From assembly GCF_036373705.1 (NCBI RefSeq), contig NC_089863.1, positions 22,690,619 through 22,754,618 on the forward strand: a DNA stretch of 64,000 nucleotides. Direction: 5' to 3'. Under the pieces are notes generated by a model, which was not told the origin of the DNA, did no database searches, and saw only the letters and a program-made list of their open reading frames with translations. The stretch is from Amia ocellicauda (lineage: Eukaryota; Chordata; Actinopteri; Amiiformes; Amiidae). Below, piece after piece: positions 1 to 15,400 of the stretch (position 1 is its first letter; each line of letters opens with the position of its first letter). A program made the position numbers and the translations under genes.

Positions 1-3000
1 GTGTATAACTTTGTGAGTGTGTGTGTGTGTGTCTGAATCAGTGTGAGTGTGTGTGTCTCTGAATCACTGTATAACTGTGTGTGTGTGTGTGTTTCTGAAT
101 CAATGTATAACTGTGTGTGTGTGTCTGAATCAGTGTGAGTGTGTGTGTCTCTGAATCAGTGTATAACTGTGTGTGTGTGTCTCTGAATCAGTGTATAACT
201 GTGTGTGTGTGTCTCTGAATCAGTGTATAACTGTGTGTGTGTGTGTGACTCTGAATCAGTGTATAACTGTGTGTGTGTGTGTGTCTCTGAATCAGTGTAT
301 AACTGTGTGTGTGTGTCTCTGAATCAGTGTATAACTGTGTGTGTGTGTCTCTGAATCAGTGTATAACTGTGTGTGTGTGTCTCTGAATTAGTGTATAACT
401 GTGTGTGTGTGTGTGTGTGTCTCTGAATCAGTGTATAACTTTGTGAGTGTGTGTCTCTGAATCACTGTATAACTGTGTGTGTGTGTGTGTGTCTCTGAAT
501 CAGTGTATAACTTTGTGAGTGTGTGTCTCTGAATCAGTGTATAACTGTGTGTCTATGAATCAGTGTATAACTGTGTGTGTCTGAATCAGTGTGAGTGAGT
601 GTGTGTGTGTGTGTCTCTGAATCAGTGTATAACTTTGTGAGTGTGTGTGTGTGTATCTGAATCAGTGTATAACTGTGTGTGTGTCTGAATCAGTGTATAA
701 CTGTGTGTGTGTCTGAATCAGTGTATAGCTGTGTGTGTGTGTATGTGTCTCTGAATCAGTGTATAACTGTGTGTGTGTGTGTGTCTCTGAATCAGTGTAT
801 AACTGTGTGTGTGTGTGTGTGTGTCTGAATCAGTGTATAACTTTGTGAGTGTGTCTCTGAATCAGTGTATAACTGTGTGTGTGTGTGTGTCTCTGAATCA
901 ATGTATAACTGTGTGTGTGTGTCTCTGAATCAGTGTATAACTGTGTGTGTGTGTGTGTCTCTGAATCAGTGTATAACTGTGTGTGTCTCTGAATCAGTGT
1001 ATAACTGTGTGTGTGTGTGTGTGTGTGTCTGAATCAGTGTATAACTTTGTGAGTGTGTCTCTGAATCAGTGTATAACTGTGTGTGTGTGTGTGTCTCTGA
1101 ATCAATGTATATCTCTGTGTGTGTGTCACTGAATCAGTGTATAACTGTGTGTGTGAGTGTGTCTCTGAATCAGTGTATAACTGTGTGTGTGTGTGTGTCT
1201 CTGAATCAATGTATAACTGTGTGTGTGTGTCTCTGAATCAGTGTATAACTGTGTGTGTGTGTGTGTCTCTGAATCAGTGTATAACTGTGTGTGTCTCTGA
1301 ATCAGTGTATAACTGTGTGTGTGTGTGTGTGTGTGTCTGAATCAGTGTATAACTTTGTGAGTGTGTCTCTGAATCAGTGTATAACTGTGTGTGTGTGTGT
1401 GTCTCTGAATCAATGTATATCTCTGTGTGTGTGTCACTGAATCAGTGTATAACTGTGTGTGTGTGTGTGTCTCTGAATCAGTGTATAACTGTGTGTGTGA
1501 GTGTGTGTGTCTCTGAATTAGTGTATAACTGTGTGTGTGTGTCTCTGAATCAGTGTATAACTTTGTGAGTGTGTGTGTGTGTGTCTGAATCAGTGTGAGT
1601 GTGTGTGTCTCTGAATCACTGTATAGCTGTGTGTGTGTGTGTGTTTCTGAATCAATGTATAACTGTGTGTGTGTGTCTGAATCAGTGTGAGTGTGTGTGT
1701 CTCTGAATCACTGTATAACTGTGTGTGTGTGTCTCTGAATCAGTGTATAACTGTGTGTGTGTGTCTCTGAATCAGTGTATAACTGTGTGTGTGTGTGTCT
1801 CTGAATCAGTGTATAACTGTGTGTGTGTGTCTCTGAATCAGTGTATAACTGTGTGTGTGTGTCTCTGAATCAGTGTATAACTGTGTGTGTGTGTCTCTGA
1901 ATTAGTGTATACCTGTGTGTGTTTGTGTGTGTGTCTCTGAATCAGTGTATAACTTTGTGAGTGTGTGTCTCTGAATCACTGTATAACTGTGTGTGTGTGT
2001 GTGTGTCTCTGAATCAGTGTATAACTGTGTGTCTATGAATCAGTGTATAACTGTGTGTGTCTGAATCAGTGTGAGTGAGTGTGTGTGTGTGTGTCTCTGA
2101 ATCAGTGTATAACTTTGTGAGTGTGTGTGTGTGTATCTGAATCAGTGTATAACTGTGTGTGTGTCTGAATCAGTGTATAGCTGTGTGTGTGTGTATGTGT
2201 CTCTGAATCAGTGTATAACTGTGTGTGTGTGTGTGTCTCTGAATCAGTGTATAACTGTGTGTGTGTGTGTGTGTGTGTCTGAATCAGTGTATAACTTTGT
2301 GAGTGTGTCTCTGAATCAGTGTATAACTGTGTGTGTGTGTGTGTCTCTGAATCAATGTATAACTGTGTGTGTGTGTCTCTGAATCAGTGTATAACTGTGT
2401 GTGTGTGTGTCTCTGAATCAGTGTATAACTGTGTGTGTCTCTGAATCAGTGTATAAATGTGTGTGTGAGTGTGTGTGTCTCTGAATTAGTGTATAACTGT
2501 GTGTGTGTGTGTCTCTGAATCAGTGTATAACTTTGTGAGTGTGTGTGTGTGTGTGTGTCTCTGAATCAGTGTATAACTGTGTGTGTGTCTGAATCAGTGT
2601 GTGTTTGTGTGTGTGTGTCTCTGAATCAGTGTATAACTGTGTGTGTGTGTGTGTGTGTGTCTCTGAATCAGTGTATAACTGTGTGTGTGTGTATGTGTCT
2701 CTGAATCAGTGTATAACTGTGTGTGTGTGTGTGTGTGTGTGTCTCTGAATCAGTGTTTAACTGTGTGTGTGTCCGAAACAGTGTATAACTGTGTGTGTGT
2801 GTATGTGTCTCTGAATCAGTGTATAACTGTGTGTGTGTGTGTGTGTGTGTCTCTGAATTAGTGTATAACTGTGTGTGTGTGTGTATGTGTCTCTGAATCA
2901 GTGTATAACTGTGTGTGTGTCTGAATCAGTGTTTAACTGTGTGTGTGTGTCCGAATCAGTGTATAACTGTGTGTGTGTGTATGTGTCTCTGAATCAGTGT

Positions 3001-3189
3001 ATAACTGTGTGTGTGTGTGTGTGTGTCTCTGAATTAGTGAATAACTGTGTGTGTGTGTGTGTATGTGTCTCTGAATCAGTGTATAACTGTGTGTATGTGT
3101 GTCTCTGAATCAGTGTATAACTGTGTGTGTGTGTGTGTCTCTGAATTAGTGTAAAACTGTGTGAGTGTGTGTGTGTGTGTCTGAATCAG

Positions 3190-6100
3190 TGTATAAATGT
3201 GTGTGTGTGTGTGTGTCTCTGAATCAGTGTATAACTGTGTGTGTGTGTATGTGTCTCTGAATCAGTGTATAACTGTGTGTGAGTGTATGTGTCTCTGAAT
3301 CAGTGTATAACTGTGTGTGTGTGTATGTGTCTCTGAATCAGTGTATAACTGTGTGTGTGTGTGTATATGTGTCTCTGAATCAGTGTATAACTGTGTGTGT
3401 GTGTATGTGTCTCTGAATCAGTGTATAACTGTGTGTGTGTGTGTATATGTGTCTCTGAATCAGTGTATAACTGTGTGTGTGTCTGAATCAGTGTGAGTGT
3501 TTGTGTGTGTGTGTCTGAATCAGTGTATAACTGTGTGTGTGTCTGAATCAGTGTATAGCTGTGTGTGTGTGTGTGTGTGTCTCTGAATCAGTGTATAACT
3601 GTGTGTGTGTGTGTGTCTGAATCAGTGTATAGCTGTGTGTGTGTGTGTGTCTCTGAATCAGTGTATAACTGTGTGTGTGTGTGTGTGTGTGTCTGAATCA
3701 GTGTATAACTTTGTGAGTGTGTCTCTGAATCAGTGTATAACTGTGTGTGTGTGTGTGTGTCTATGAATCAGTGTATAAGTTTGTGAGTGTGTGTCTGAAT
3801 CAGTTTATAACTGTGTGTCTATGAATCAGTGTATAACTGTGTGTGTCTGAATCAGTGTGAGTGAATGTGTGTGTGTGTGTCTCTGAATCAGTGTATAGCT
3901 TTGTGAGTGTGTGTGTGTGTGTCTGAATCAGTGTATAACTGTGTGTGTGTGTCTGAATCAGTGTGAGTGTGTGTGTCTCTGAATCACTGTATAACTGTGT
4001 GTGTGTGTGTGTTTCTGAATCAATGTATAACTGTGTGTGTGTGTCTGAATCAGTGTGAGTGTGTGTGTCTCTGAATCACTGTATAACTGTGTGTGTGTGT
4101 GTCTCTGAATCAGTGTATAACTGTGTGTGTGTGTCTCTGAATCAGTGTATAACTGTGTGTGTGTGTGTGACTCTGAATCAGTGTATAACTGTGTGTGTGT
4201 GTGTGTGTCTCTGAATCAGTGTATAACTGTGTGTGTGTGTGTCTCTGAATCAGTGTATAACTGTGTGTGTGTGTCTCTGAATCAGTGTATAACTGTGTGT
4301 GTGTGTCTCTGAATTAGTGTATAACTGTGTGTGTGTGTGTGTGTGTCTCTGAATCAGTGTATAACTTTGTGAGTGTGTGTCTCTGAATCAGTGTATAACT
4401 GTGTGTGTGTGTGTGTGTGTCTCTGAATCAGTGTATAAGTTTGTGAGTGTGTGTCTGAATCAGTGTATAACTGTGTGTCTATGAATCAGTGTATAACTGT
4501 GTGTGTCTGAATCAGTGTGAGTGAGTGTGTGTGTGTGTGTGTCTCTGAATCAGTGTATAACTTTGTGAGTGTGTGTGTGTGTGTCTGAATCAGTGTATAA
4601 CTGTGTGTGTGTCTGAATCAGTGTATAGCTGTGTGTGTGTATGTGTCTCTGAATCAGTGTATAACTGTGTGTGTGTCTGAATCAGTGTATAGCTGTGTGT
4701 GTGTGTATGTCTCTGAATCAGTGTATAACTGTGTGTGTGTGTGTCTCTGAATCAGTGTATAACTGTGTGTGTGTGTGTGTCTCTGAATCAGTGTATAACT
4801 GTGTGTGTGTCTGAATCAGTGTATAGCTGTGTGTGTGTATGTCTCTGAATCAGTGTATAACTGTGTGTGTGTGTGTCTCTGAATCAGTGTATAACTGTGT
4901 GTGTGTGTGTGTGTCTGAATCAGTGTATAACTTTGTGAGTGTGTCTCTGAATCAGTGTATAACTGTGTGTGTGTGTGTGTCTCTGAATCAATGTATAACT
5001 GTGTGTGTGTGTCTCTGAATCAGTGTATAACTGTGTGTGTGTGTGTGTCTCTGAATCACTGTATAACTGTGTGTGTCTCTGAATCAGTGTATAACTGTGT
5101 GTGTGTATGTGTCTCTGAATCAGTGTATAACTGTGTGTGTGTGTGTGTGTCTGAATCAGTGTATAACTTTGTGAGTGTGTCTCTGAATCAGTGTATAACT
5201 GTGTGTGTGTGTGTGTCTCTGAATCAATGTATAACTGTGTGTGTGTGTCTCTGAATCAGTGTATAACTGTGTGTGTGTGTGTGTCTCTGAATCAGTGTAT
5301 AACTGTGTGTGTCTCTGAATCAGTGTATAACTGTGTGTGTGTATGTGTCTCTGAATCAGTGTATAACTGTGTGTGTGTCTGAATCAGTGTATAGCTGTGT
5401 GTGTGTGTATGTGTCTCTGAATCAGTGTATAACTGTGTGTGTGTGTGTCTCTGAATCAGTGTATAACTGTGTGTGTGTGTGTGTCTCTGAATCAGTGTAT
5501 AACTGTGTGTGTGTGTGTGTGTGTGTCTGAATCAGTGTATAACTTTGTGAGTGTGTGTCTCTGAATCAGTGTATAACTGTGTGTGTGTGTGTGTGTCTCT
5601 GAATCAGTGTATAACTTTGTGAGTGTGTGTCTCTGAATCAGTGTATAACTGTGTGTCTATGAATCAGTGTATAACTGTGTGTGTCTGAATCAGTGTGAGT
5701 GAGTGTGTGTGTGTGTGTCTCTGAATCAGTGTATAACTTTGTGAGTGTGTGTGTGTGTGTCTGAATCAGTGTATAACTGTGTGTGTGTGTCTGAATCAGT
5801 GTATAACTGTGTGTGTGTATGTGTCTCTGAATCAGTGTATAACTGTGTGTGTGTCTGAATCAGTGTATAGCTGTGTGTGTGTGTATGTGTCTCTGAATCA
5901 ATGTATAACTGTGTGTGTGTGTCTCTGAATCAGTGTATAACTGTGTGTGTGTGTGTGTGTCTCTGAATCAGTGTATAACTGTGTGTGTGTGTGTATGTGT
6001 CTCTGAGTCAGTGTATAACTGTGTGTGTGTGTGTGTGTGTCTCTGAATCAGTGTATAACTGTGTGTGTGTCTGAATCAGTGTGAGTGTTTGTGTGTGTGT

Positions 6101-9100
6101 GTCTGAATCAGTGTATAACTGTGTGTGTGTGTCTCTGAATCAGTGTATAACTGTGTGTTTGTGTCTGTGTCTCTGAATCAGTGTATAACTGTGTGTGTGT
6201 GTGTGTGTGTGTGTCTCTGAATTAGTGTATAACTGTGTGTGTGTGTGTCTCTGAATCAGTGTATAACTTTGTGAGTGTGTGTGTGTGTGTCTGAATCAGT
6301 GTGAGTGTGTGTGTCTCTGAATCACTGTATAACTGTGTGTGTGTGTGTGTGTTTCTGAATCAATGTATAACTGTGTGTGTGTGTGTCTGAATCAGTGTGA
6401 GTGTGTGTGTCTCTGAATCACTGTATAACTGTGTGTGTGTGTGTCTCTGAATCAGTGTATAACTGTGTGTGTGTGTCTCTGAATCAGTGTATAACTGTGT
6501 GTGTGTGTGTGACTCTGAATCAGTGTATAACTGTGTGTGTGTGTGTGTCTCTGAATCAGTGTATAACTGTGTGTGTGTGTCTCTGAATCAGTGTATAACT
6601 GTGTGTGTGTGTCTCTGAATCAGTGTATAACTGTGTGTGTGTGTGTGACTCTGAATCAGTGTATAACTGTGTGTGTGTGTGTGTCTCTGAATCAGTGTAT
6701 AACTGTGTGTGTGTCTCTGAATCAGTGTATAACTGTGTGTGTGTGTCTCTGAATCAGTGTATAACTGTGTGTGTGTGTCTCTGAATTAGTGTATAACTGT
6801 GTGTGTGTGTGTGTCTCTCTGAATCAGTGTATAACTGTGTGTGTGTGTGTGTGTCTCTCTGAATCAGTGTATAACTGTGTGTGTGTGTGTGTGTGTCTCT
6901 GAATCAGTGTATAACTGTGTGTGTGTGTGTGCGTCTCTGAATCAGTGTATAACTGTGTGTGTGTGTGTGTGTCTCTGAATCAGTGTATAACTGTGTGTGT
7001 GTGTCTCTGAATTAGTGTATAACTGTGTGTGTGTGTGTGTCTCTGAATCAGTGAATAACTTTGTGAGTGTGTGTGTGTGTGTCTGAATCAGTGTATAACT
7101 GTGTGTGTGTCTGAATCAGTGTATAGCTGTGTGTGTGTGTGTGTCTCTGAATCAGTGTATAACTGTGTGTGTGTGTGTGTCTGAATCAGTGTATAGCTGT
7201 GTGTGTGTGTGTGTCTCTGAATCAGTGTATAACTGTGTGTGTGTGTGTGTGTGTGTCTGAATCAGTGTATAACTTTGTGAGTGTGTGTCTCTGAATCAGT
7301 GTATAACTGTGTGTGTGTGTGTGTCTCTGAATCAGTGTATAAGTTTGTGAGTGTGTGTCTGAATCAGTGTATAACTGTGTGTCTATGAATCAGTGTATAA
7401 CTGTGTGTGTCTGAATCAGTGTGAGTGAGTGTGTGTGTGTGTGTCTCTGAATCAGTGTATAACTTTGTGAGTGTGTGTGTGTGTGTCTGAATCAGTGTGA
7501 GTGTGTGTGTCTCTGAATCACTGTATAACTGTGTGTGTGTGTGTGTTTCTGAATCAATGTATAACTGTGTGTGTGTGTCTGAATCAGTGTGAGTGTGTGT
7601 GTCTCTGAATCACTGTATAACTGTGTGTGTGTGTGTCTCTGAATCAGTGTATAACTGTGTGTGTGTGTGTGACTCTGAATCAGTGTATAACTGTGTGTGT
7701 GTGTGTGTCTCTGAATCAGTGTATAACTGTGTGTGTGTCTCTGAATCAGTGTATAACTGTGTGTGTGTGTCTCTGAATCAGTGTATAACTGTGTGTGTGT
7801 GTCTCTGAATTAGTGTATAACTGTGTGTGTGTGTGTGTGTGTGTCTCTGAATCAGTGTATAACTTTGTGAGTGTGTGTCTCTGAATCAGTGTATAACTGT
7901 GTGTGTCTGTGTGTGTCTCTGAATCAGTGTATAACTTTGTGAGTGTGTGTCTCTGAATCAGTGTATAACTGTGTGTCTGTGAATCAGTGTATAACTGTGT
8001 GTGTCTGAATCAGTGTATAGCTGTGTGTGTGTGTGTGTCTCTGAATCAGTGTATAACTGTGTGTGTGTGTGTGTCTGAATCAGTGTATAGCTGTGTGTGT
8101 GTGTGTGTCTCTGAATCAGTGTATAACTTTGTGAGTGTGTGTGTGTGTGTCTGAATCAGTGTATAACTGTGTGTGTGTCTGAATCAGTGTATAACTGTGT
8201 GTGTGTATGTGTCTCTGAATCAGTGTATAACTGTGTGTGTGTCTGAATCAGTGTATAGCTGTGTGTGTGTGTATGTGTCTCTGAATCAGTGTATAACTGT
8301 GTGTGTGTGTGTCTCTGAATCAGTGTATAACTGTGTGTGTGTGTGTGTCTCTGAATCAGTGTATAACTGTGTGTGTGTGTGTGTGTGTGTCTGAATCAGT
8401 GTATAACTTTGTGAGTGTGTCTCTGAATCAGTGTATAACTGTGTGTGTGTGTGTGTCTCTGAATCAATGTATAACTCTGTGTGTGTGTCTCTGAATCAGT
8501 GTATAACTGTGTGTGTGTGTGTGTGTCTCTGAATCAGTGTATAACTGTGTGTGTCTCTGAATCAGTGTATAACTGTGTGTGTGTCTGAATCAGTGTATAA
8601 CTGTGTGTGTGTCTGAATCAGTGTATAACTGTGTGTGTGTGTGTGTGTCTCTGAATCAGTGTATAACTGTGTGTGTCTCTGAATCAGTGTATAACTGTGT
8701 GTGTGAGTGTGTGTGTCTCTGAATTAGTGTATAACTGTGTGTGTGTGTGTCTCTGAATCAGTGTATAACTTTGTGAGTGTGTGTGTGTGTGTCTGAATCA
8801 GTGTGAGTGTGTGTGTCTCTGAATCACTGTATAACTGTGTGTGTGTGTGTTTCTGAATCAATGTATAACTGTGTGTGTGTGTCTCAATCAGTGTGAGTGT
8901 GTGTGTCTCTGAATCACTGTATAACTGTGTGTGTGTCTCTGAATCAGTGTATAACTGTGTGTGTGTGTCTCTGAATCAGTGTATAACTGTGTGTGTGTGT
9001 GTGACTCTGAATCAGTGTATAACTGTGTGTGTGTGTGTGTCTCTGAATCAGTGTATAACTGTGTGTGTGTGTCTCTGAATCAGTGTATAACTGTGTGTGT

Positions 9101-9481
9101 GTGTGTCTCTGAATCAGTGTATAACTGTGTGTGTGTGTCTCTGAATCAGTGTATAACTGTGTGTGTGTGTCTCTGAATTAGTGTATAACTGTGTGTGTGT
9201 GTGTGTGTCTCTGAATCAGTGTATAACTTTGTGAGTGTGTGTCTCTGAATCACTGTATAACTGTGTGTGTGTGTGTGTGTCTCTGAATCAGTGTATAACT
9301 TTGTGAGTGTGTGTCTCTGAATCAGTGTATAACTGTGTGTCTATGAATCAGTGTATAACTGTGTGTGTCTGAATCAGTGTGAGTGAGTGTGTGTGTGTGT
9401 GTCTCTGAATCAGTGTTTAACTTTGTGAGTGTGTGTGTGTGTGTCTGAATCAGTGTATAACTGTGTGTGTGTCTGAATCAG
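3190..9481. repeat. First copy of a ~6.28-kb duplication inside the array
   Basis: The order of unit variants here is repeated in the next block at an offset of about 6,278-6,292 bp. For example, the stretch at 4833-5530 recurs at 11115-11812, and 8173-9176 recurs at 14451-15454. The left edge is at the GTATAAATG variant (3191 versus 9483). One extra two-unit segment near 3360-3480 is absent from the second copy, changing the local offset by about 80 bp. Confidence 0.85.
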
Positions 9482-12400
9482 TGTATAAATGTGTGTGTGT
9501 GTGTGTGTCTCTGAATCAGTGTATAACTGTGTGTGTGTGTATGTGTCTCTGAATCAGTGTATAACTGTGTGTGAGTGTATGTGTCTCTGAATCAGTGTAT
9601 AACTGTGTGTGTGTGTATGTGTCTCTGAATCAGTGTATAACTGTGTGTGTGTGTGTATATGTGTCTCTGAATCAGTGTATAACTGTGTGTGTGTCTGAAT
9701 CAGTGTGAGTGTTTGTGTGTGTGTGTCTGAATCAGTGTATAACTGTGTGTGTGTCTGAATCAGTGTATAGCTGTGTGTGTGTGTGTGTGTGTCTCTGAAT
9801 CAGTGTATAACTGTGTGTGTGTGTGTGTCTGAATCAGTGTATAGCTGTGTGTGTGTGTGTGTCTCTGAATCAGTGTATAACTGTGTGTGTGTGTGTGTGT
9901 GTGTCTGAATCAGTGTATAACTTTGTGAGTGTGTCTCTGAATCAGTGTATAACTGTGTGTGTGTGTGTGTGTCTATGAATCAGTGTATAAGTTTGTGAGT
10001 GTGTGTCTGAATCAGTTTATAACTGTGTGTCTATGAATCAGTGTATAACTGTGTGTGTCTGAATCAGTGTGAGTGAATGTGTGTGTGTGTGTCTCTGAAT
10101 CAGTGTATAGCTTTGTGAGTGTGTGTGTGTGTGTCTGAATCAGTGTATAACTGTGTGTGTGTGTCTGAATCAGTGTGAGTGTGTGTGTCTCTGAATCACT
10201 GTATAACTGTGTGTGTGTGTGTGTTTCTGAATCAATGTATAACTGTGTGTGTGTGTCTGAATCAGTGTGAGTGTGTGTGTCTCTGAATCACTGTATAACT
10301 GTGTGTGTGTGTGTCTCTGAATCAGTGTATAACTGTGTGTGTGTGTCTCTGAATCAGTGTATAACTGTGTGTGTGTGTGTGACTCTGAATCAGTGTATAA
10401 CTGTGTGTGTGTGTGTGTGTCTCTGAATCAGTGTATAACTGTGTGTGTGTGTGTCTCTGAATCAGTGTATAACTGTGTGTGTGTGTCTCTGAATCAGTGT
10501 ATAACTGTGTGTGTGTGTCTCTGAATTAGTGTATAACTGTGTGTGTGTGTGTGTGTGTCTCTGAATCAGTGTATAACTTTGTGAGTGTGTGTCTCTGAAT
10601 CAGTGTATAACTGTGTGTGTGTGTGTGTGTCTCTGAATCAGTGTATAACTTTGTGAGTGTGTGTCTCTGAATCAGTGTATAACTGTGTGTGTGTGTGTGT
10701 GTGTCTCTGAATCAGTGTATAAGTTTGTGAGTGTGTGTCTGAATCAGTGTATAACTGTGTGTCTATGAATCAGTGTATAACTGTGTGTGTCTGAATCAGT
10801 GTGAGTGAGTGTGTGTGTGTGTGTCTCTGAATCAGTGTATAACTTTGTGAGTGTGTGTGTGTGTGTCTGAATCAGTGTATAACTGTGTGTGTGTCTGAAT
10901 CAGTGTATAGCTGTGTGTGTGTATGTGTCTCTGAATCAGTGTATAACTGTGTGTGTGTCTGAATCAGTGTATAGCTGTGTGTGTGTGTATGTCTCTGAAT
11001 CAGTGTATAACTGTGTGTGTGTGTGTCTCTGAATCAGTGTATAACTGTGTGTGTGTGTGTGTCTCTGAATCAGTGTATAACTGTGTGTGTGTCTGAATCA
11101 GTGTATAGCTGTGTGTGTGTATGTCTCTGAATCAGTGTATAACTGTGTGTGTGTGTGTCTCTGAATCAGTGTATAACTGTGTGTGTGTGTGTGTGTCTGA
11201 ATCAGTGTATAACTTTGTGAGTGTGTCTCTGAATCAGTGTATAACTGTGTGTGTGTGTGTGTCTCTGAATCAATGTATAACTGTGTGTGTGTGTCTCTGA
11301 ATCAGTGTATAACTGTGTGTGTGTGTGTGTCTCTGAATCACTGTATAACTGTGTGTGTCTCTGAATCAGTGTATAACTGTGTGTGTGTATGTGTCTCTGA
11401 ATCAGTGTATAACTGTGTGTGTGTGTGTGTGTCTGAATCAGTGTATAACTTTGTGAGTGTGTCTCTGAATCAGTGTATAACTGTGTGTGTGTGTGTGTCT
11501 CTGAATCAATGTATAACTGTGTGTGTGTGTCTCTGAATCAGTGTATAACTGTGTGTGTGTGTGTGTCTCTGAATCAGTGTATAACTGTGTGTGTCTCTGA
11601 ATCAGTGTATAACTGTGTGTGTGTATGTGTCTCTGAATCAGTGTATAACTGTGTGTGTGTCTGAATCAGTGTATAGCTGTGTGTGTGTGTATGTGTCTCT
11701 GAATCAGTGTATAACTGTGTGTGTGTGTGTCTCTGAATCAGTGTATAACTGTGTGTGTGTGTGTGTCTCTGAATCAGTGTATAACTGTGTGTGTGTGTGT
11801 GTGTGTGTCTGAATCAGTGTATAACTTTGTGAGTGTGTGTCTCTGAATCAGTGTATAACTGTGTGTGTGTGTGTGTGTCTCTGAATCAGTGTATAACTTT
11901 GTGAGTGTGTGTCTCTGAATCAGTGTATAACTGTGTGTCTATGAATCAGTGTATAACTGTGTGTGTCTGAATCAGTGTGAGTGAGTGTGTGTGTGTGTGT
12001 CTCTGAATCAGTGTATAACTTTGTGAGTGTGTGTGTGTGTGTCTGAATCAGTGTATAACTGTGTGTGTGTGTCTGAATCAGTGTATAACTGTGTGTGTGT
12101 ATGTGTCTCTGAATCAGTGTATAACTGTGTGTGTGTCTGAATCAGTGTATAGCTGTGTGTGTGTGTATGTGTCTCTGAATCAATGTATAACTGTGTGTGT
12201 GTGTCTCTGAATCAGTGTATAACTGTGTGTGTGTGTGTGTGTCTCTGAATCAGTGTATAACTGTGTGTGTGTGTGTATGTGTCTCTGAGTCAGTGTATAA
12301 CTGTGTGTGTGTGTGTGTGTGTCTCTGAATCAGTGTATAACTGTGTGTGTGTCTGAATCAGTGTGAGTGTTTGTGTGTGTGTGTCTGAATCAGTGTATAA

Positions 12401-15400
12401 CTGTGTGTGTGTGTCTCTGAATCAGTGTATAACTGTGTGTTTGTGTCTGTGTCTCTGAATCAGTGTATAACTGTGTGTGTGTGTGTGTGTGTGTGTCTCT
12501 GAATTAGTGTATAACTGTGTGTGTGTGTGTCTCTGAATCAGTGTATAACTTTGTGAGTGTGTGTGTGTGTGTCTGAATCAGTGTGAGTGTGTGTGTCTCT
12601 GAATCACTGTATAACTGTGTGTGTGTGTGTGTGTTTCTGAATCAATGTATAACTGTGTGTGTGTGTGTCTGAATCAGTGTGAGTGTGTGTGTCTCTGAAT
12701 CACTGTATAACTGTGTGTGTGTGTCTCTGAATCAGTGTATAACTGTGTGTGTGTGTCTCTGAATCAGTGTATAACTGTGTGTGTGTGTGTGACTCTGAAT
12801 CAGTGTATAACTGTGTGTGTGTGTGTGTCTCTGAATCAGTGTATAACTGTGTGTGTGTGTCTCTGAATCAGTGTATAACTGTGTGTGTGTGTCTCTGAAT
12901 CAGTGTATAACTGTGTGTGTGTGTGTGACTCTGAATCAGTGTATAACTGTGTGTGTGTGTGTGTCTCTGAATCAGTGTATAACTGTGTGTGTGTCTCTGA
13001 ATCAGTGTATAACTGTGTGTGTGTGTCTCTGAATCAGTGTATAACTGTGTGTGTGTGTCTCTGAATTAGTGTATAACTGTGTGTGTGTGTGTGTCTCTCT
13101 GAATCAGTGTATAACTGTGTGTGTGTGTGTGTGTCTCTCTGAATCAGTGTATAACTGTGTGTGTGTGTGTGTGTGTCTCTGAATCAGTGTATAACTGTGT
13201 GTGTGTGTGTGCGTCTCTGAATCAGTGTATAACTGTGTGTGTGTGTGTGTGTCTCTGAATCAGTGTATAACTGTGTGTGTGTGTCTCTGAATTAGTGTAT
13301 AACTGTGTGTGTGTGTGTGTCTCTGAATCAGTGAATAACTTTGTGAGTGTGTGTGTGTGTGTCTGAATCAGTGTATAACTGTGTGTGTGTCTGAATCAGT
13401 GTATAGCTGTGTGTGTGTGTGTGTCTCTGAATCAGTGTATAACTGTGTGTGTGTGTGTGTCTGAATCAGTGTATAGCTGTGTGTGTGTGTGTGTCTCTGA
13501 ATCAGTGTATAACTGTGTGTGTGTGTGTGTGTGTGTCTGAATCAGTGTATAACTTTGTGAGTGTGTGTCTCTGAATCAGTGTATAACTGTGTGTGTGTGT
13601 GTGTCTCTGAATCAGTGTATAAGTTTGTGAGTGTGTGTCTGAATCAGTGTATAACTGTGTGTCTATGAATCAGTGTATAACTGTGTGTGTCTGAATCAGT
13701 GTGAGTGAGTGTGTGTGTGTGTGTCTCTGAATCAGTGTATAACTTTGTGAGTGTGTGTGTGTGTGTCTGAATCAGTGTGAGTGTGTGTGTCTCTGAATCA
13801 CTGTATAACTGTGTGTGTGTGTGTGTTTCTGAATCAATGTATAACTGTGTGTGTGTGTCTGAATCAGTGTGAGTGTGTGTGTCTCTGAATCACTGTATAA
13901 CTGTGTGTGTGTGTGTCTCTGAATCAGTGTATAACTGTGTGTGTGTGTGTGACTCTGAATCAGTGTATAACTGTGTGTGTGTGTGTGTCTCTGAATCAGT
14001 GTATAACTGTGTGTGTGTCTCTGAATCAGTGTATAACTGTGTGTGTGTGTCTCTGAATCAGTGTATAACTGTGTGTGTGTGTCTCTGAATTAGTGTATAA
14101 CTGTGTGTGTGTGTGTGTGTGTCTCTGAATCAGTGTATAACTTTGTGAGTGTGTGTCTCTGAATCAGTGTATAACTGTGTGTGTCTGTGTGTGTCTCTGA
14201 ATCAGTGTATAACTTTGTGAGTGTGTGTCTCTGAATCAGTGTATAACTGTGTGTCTGTGAATCAGTGTATAACTGTGTGTGTCTGAATCAGTGTATAGCT
14301 GTGTGTGTGTGTGTGTCTCTGAATCAGTGTATAACTGTGTGTGTGTGTGTGTCTGAATCAGTGTATAGCTGTGTGTGTGTGTGTGTCTCTGAATCAGTGT
14401 ATAACTTTGTGAGTGTGTGTGTGTGTGTCTGAATCAGTGTATAACTGTGTGTGTGTCTGAATCAGTGTATAACTGTGTGTGTGTATGTGTCTCTGAATCA
14501 GTGTATAACTGTGTGTGTGTCTGAATCAGTGTATAGCTGTGTGTGTGTGTATGTGTCTCTGAATCAGTGTATAACTGTGTGTGTGTGTGTCTCTGAATCA
14601 GTGTATAACTGTGTGTGTGTGTGTGTCTCTGAATCAGTGTATAACTGTGTGTGTGTGTGTGTGTGTGTCTGAATCAGTGTATAACTTTGTGAGTGTGTCT
14701 CTGAATCAGTGTATAACTGTGTGTGTGTGTGTGTCTCTGAATCAATGTATAACTCTGTGTGTGTGTCTCTGAATCAGTGTATAACTGTGTGTGTGTGTGT
14801 GTGTCTCTGAATCAGTGTATAACTGTGTGTGTCTCTGAATCAGTGTATAACTGTGTGTGTGTCTGAATCAGTGTATAACTGTGTGTGTGTCTGAATCAGT
14901 GTATAACTGTGTGTGTGTGTGTGTGTCTCTGAATCAGTGTATAACTGTGTGTGTCTCTGAATCAGTGTATAACTGTGTGTGTGAGTGTGTGTGTCTCTGA
15001 ATTAGTGTATAACTGTGTGTGTGTGTGTCTCTGAATCAGTGTATAACTTTGTGAGTGTGTGTGTGTGTGTCTGAATCAGTGTGAGTGTGTGTGTCTCTGA
15101 ATCACTGTATAACTGTGTGTGTGTGTGTTTCTGAATCAATGTATAACTGTGTGTGTGTGTCTCAATCAGTGTGAGTGTGTGTGTCTCTGAATCACTGTAT
15201 AACTGTGTGTGTGTCTCTGAATCAGTGTATAACTGTGTGTGTGTGTCTCTGAATCAGTGTATAACTGTGTGTGTGTGTGTGACTCTGAATCAGTGTATAA
15301 CTGTGTGTGTGTGTGTGTCTCTGAATCAGTGTATAACTGTGTGTGTGTGTCTCTGAATCAGTGTATAACTGTGTGTGTGTGTGTCTCTGAATCAGTGTAT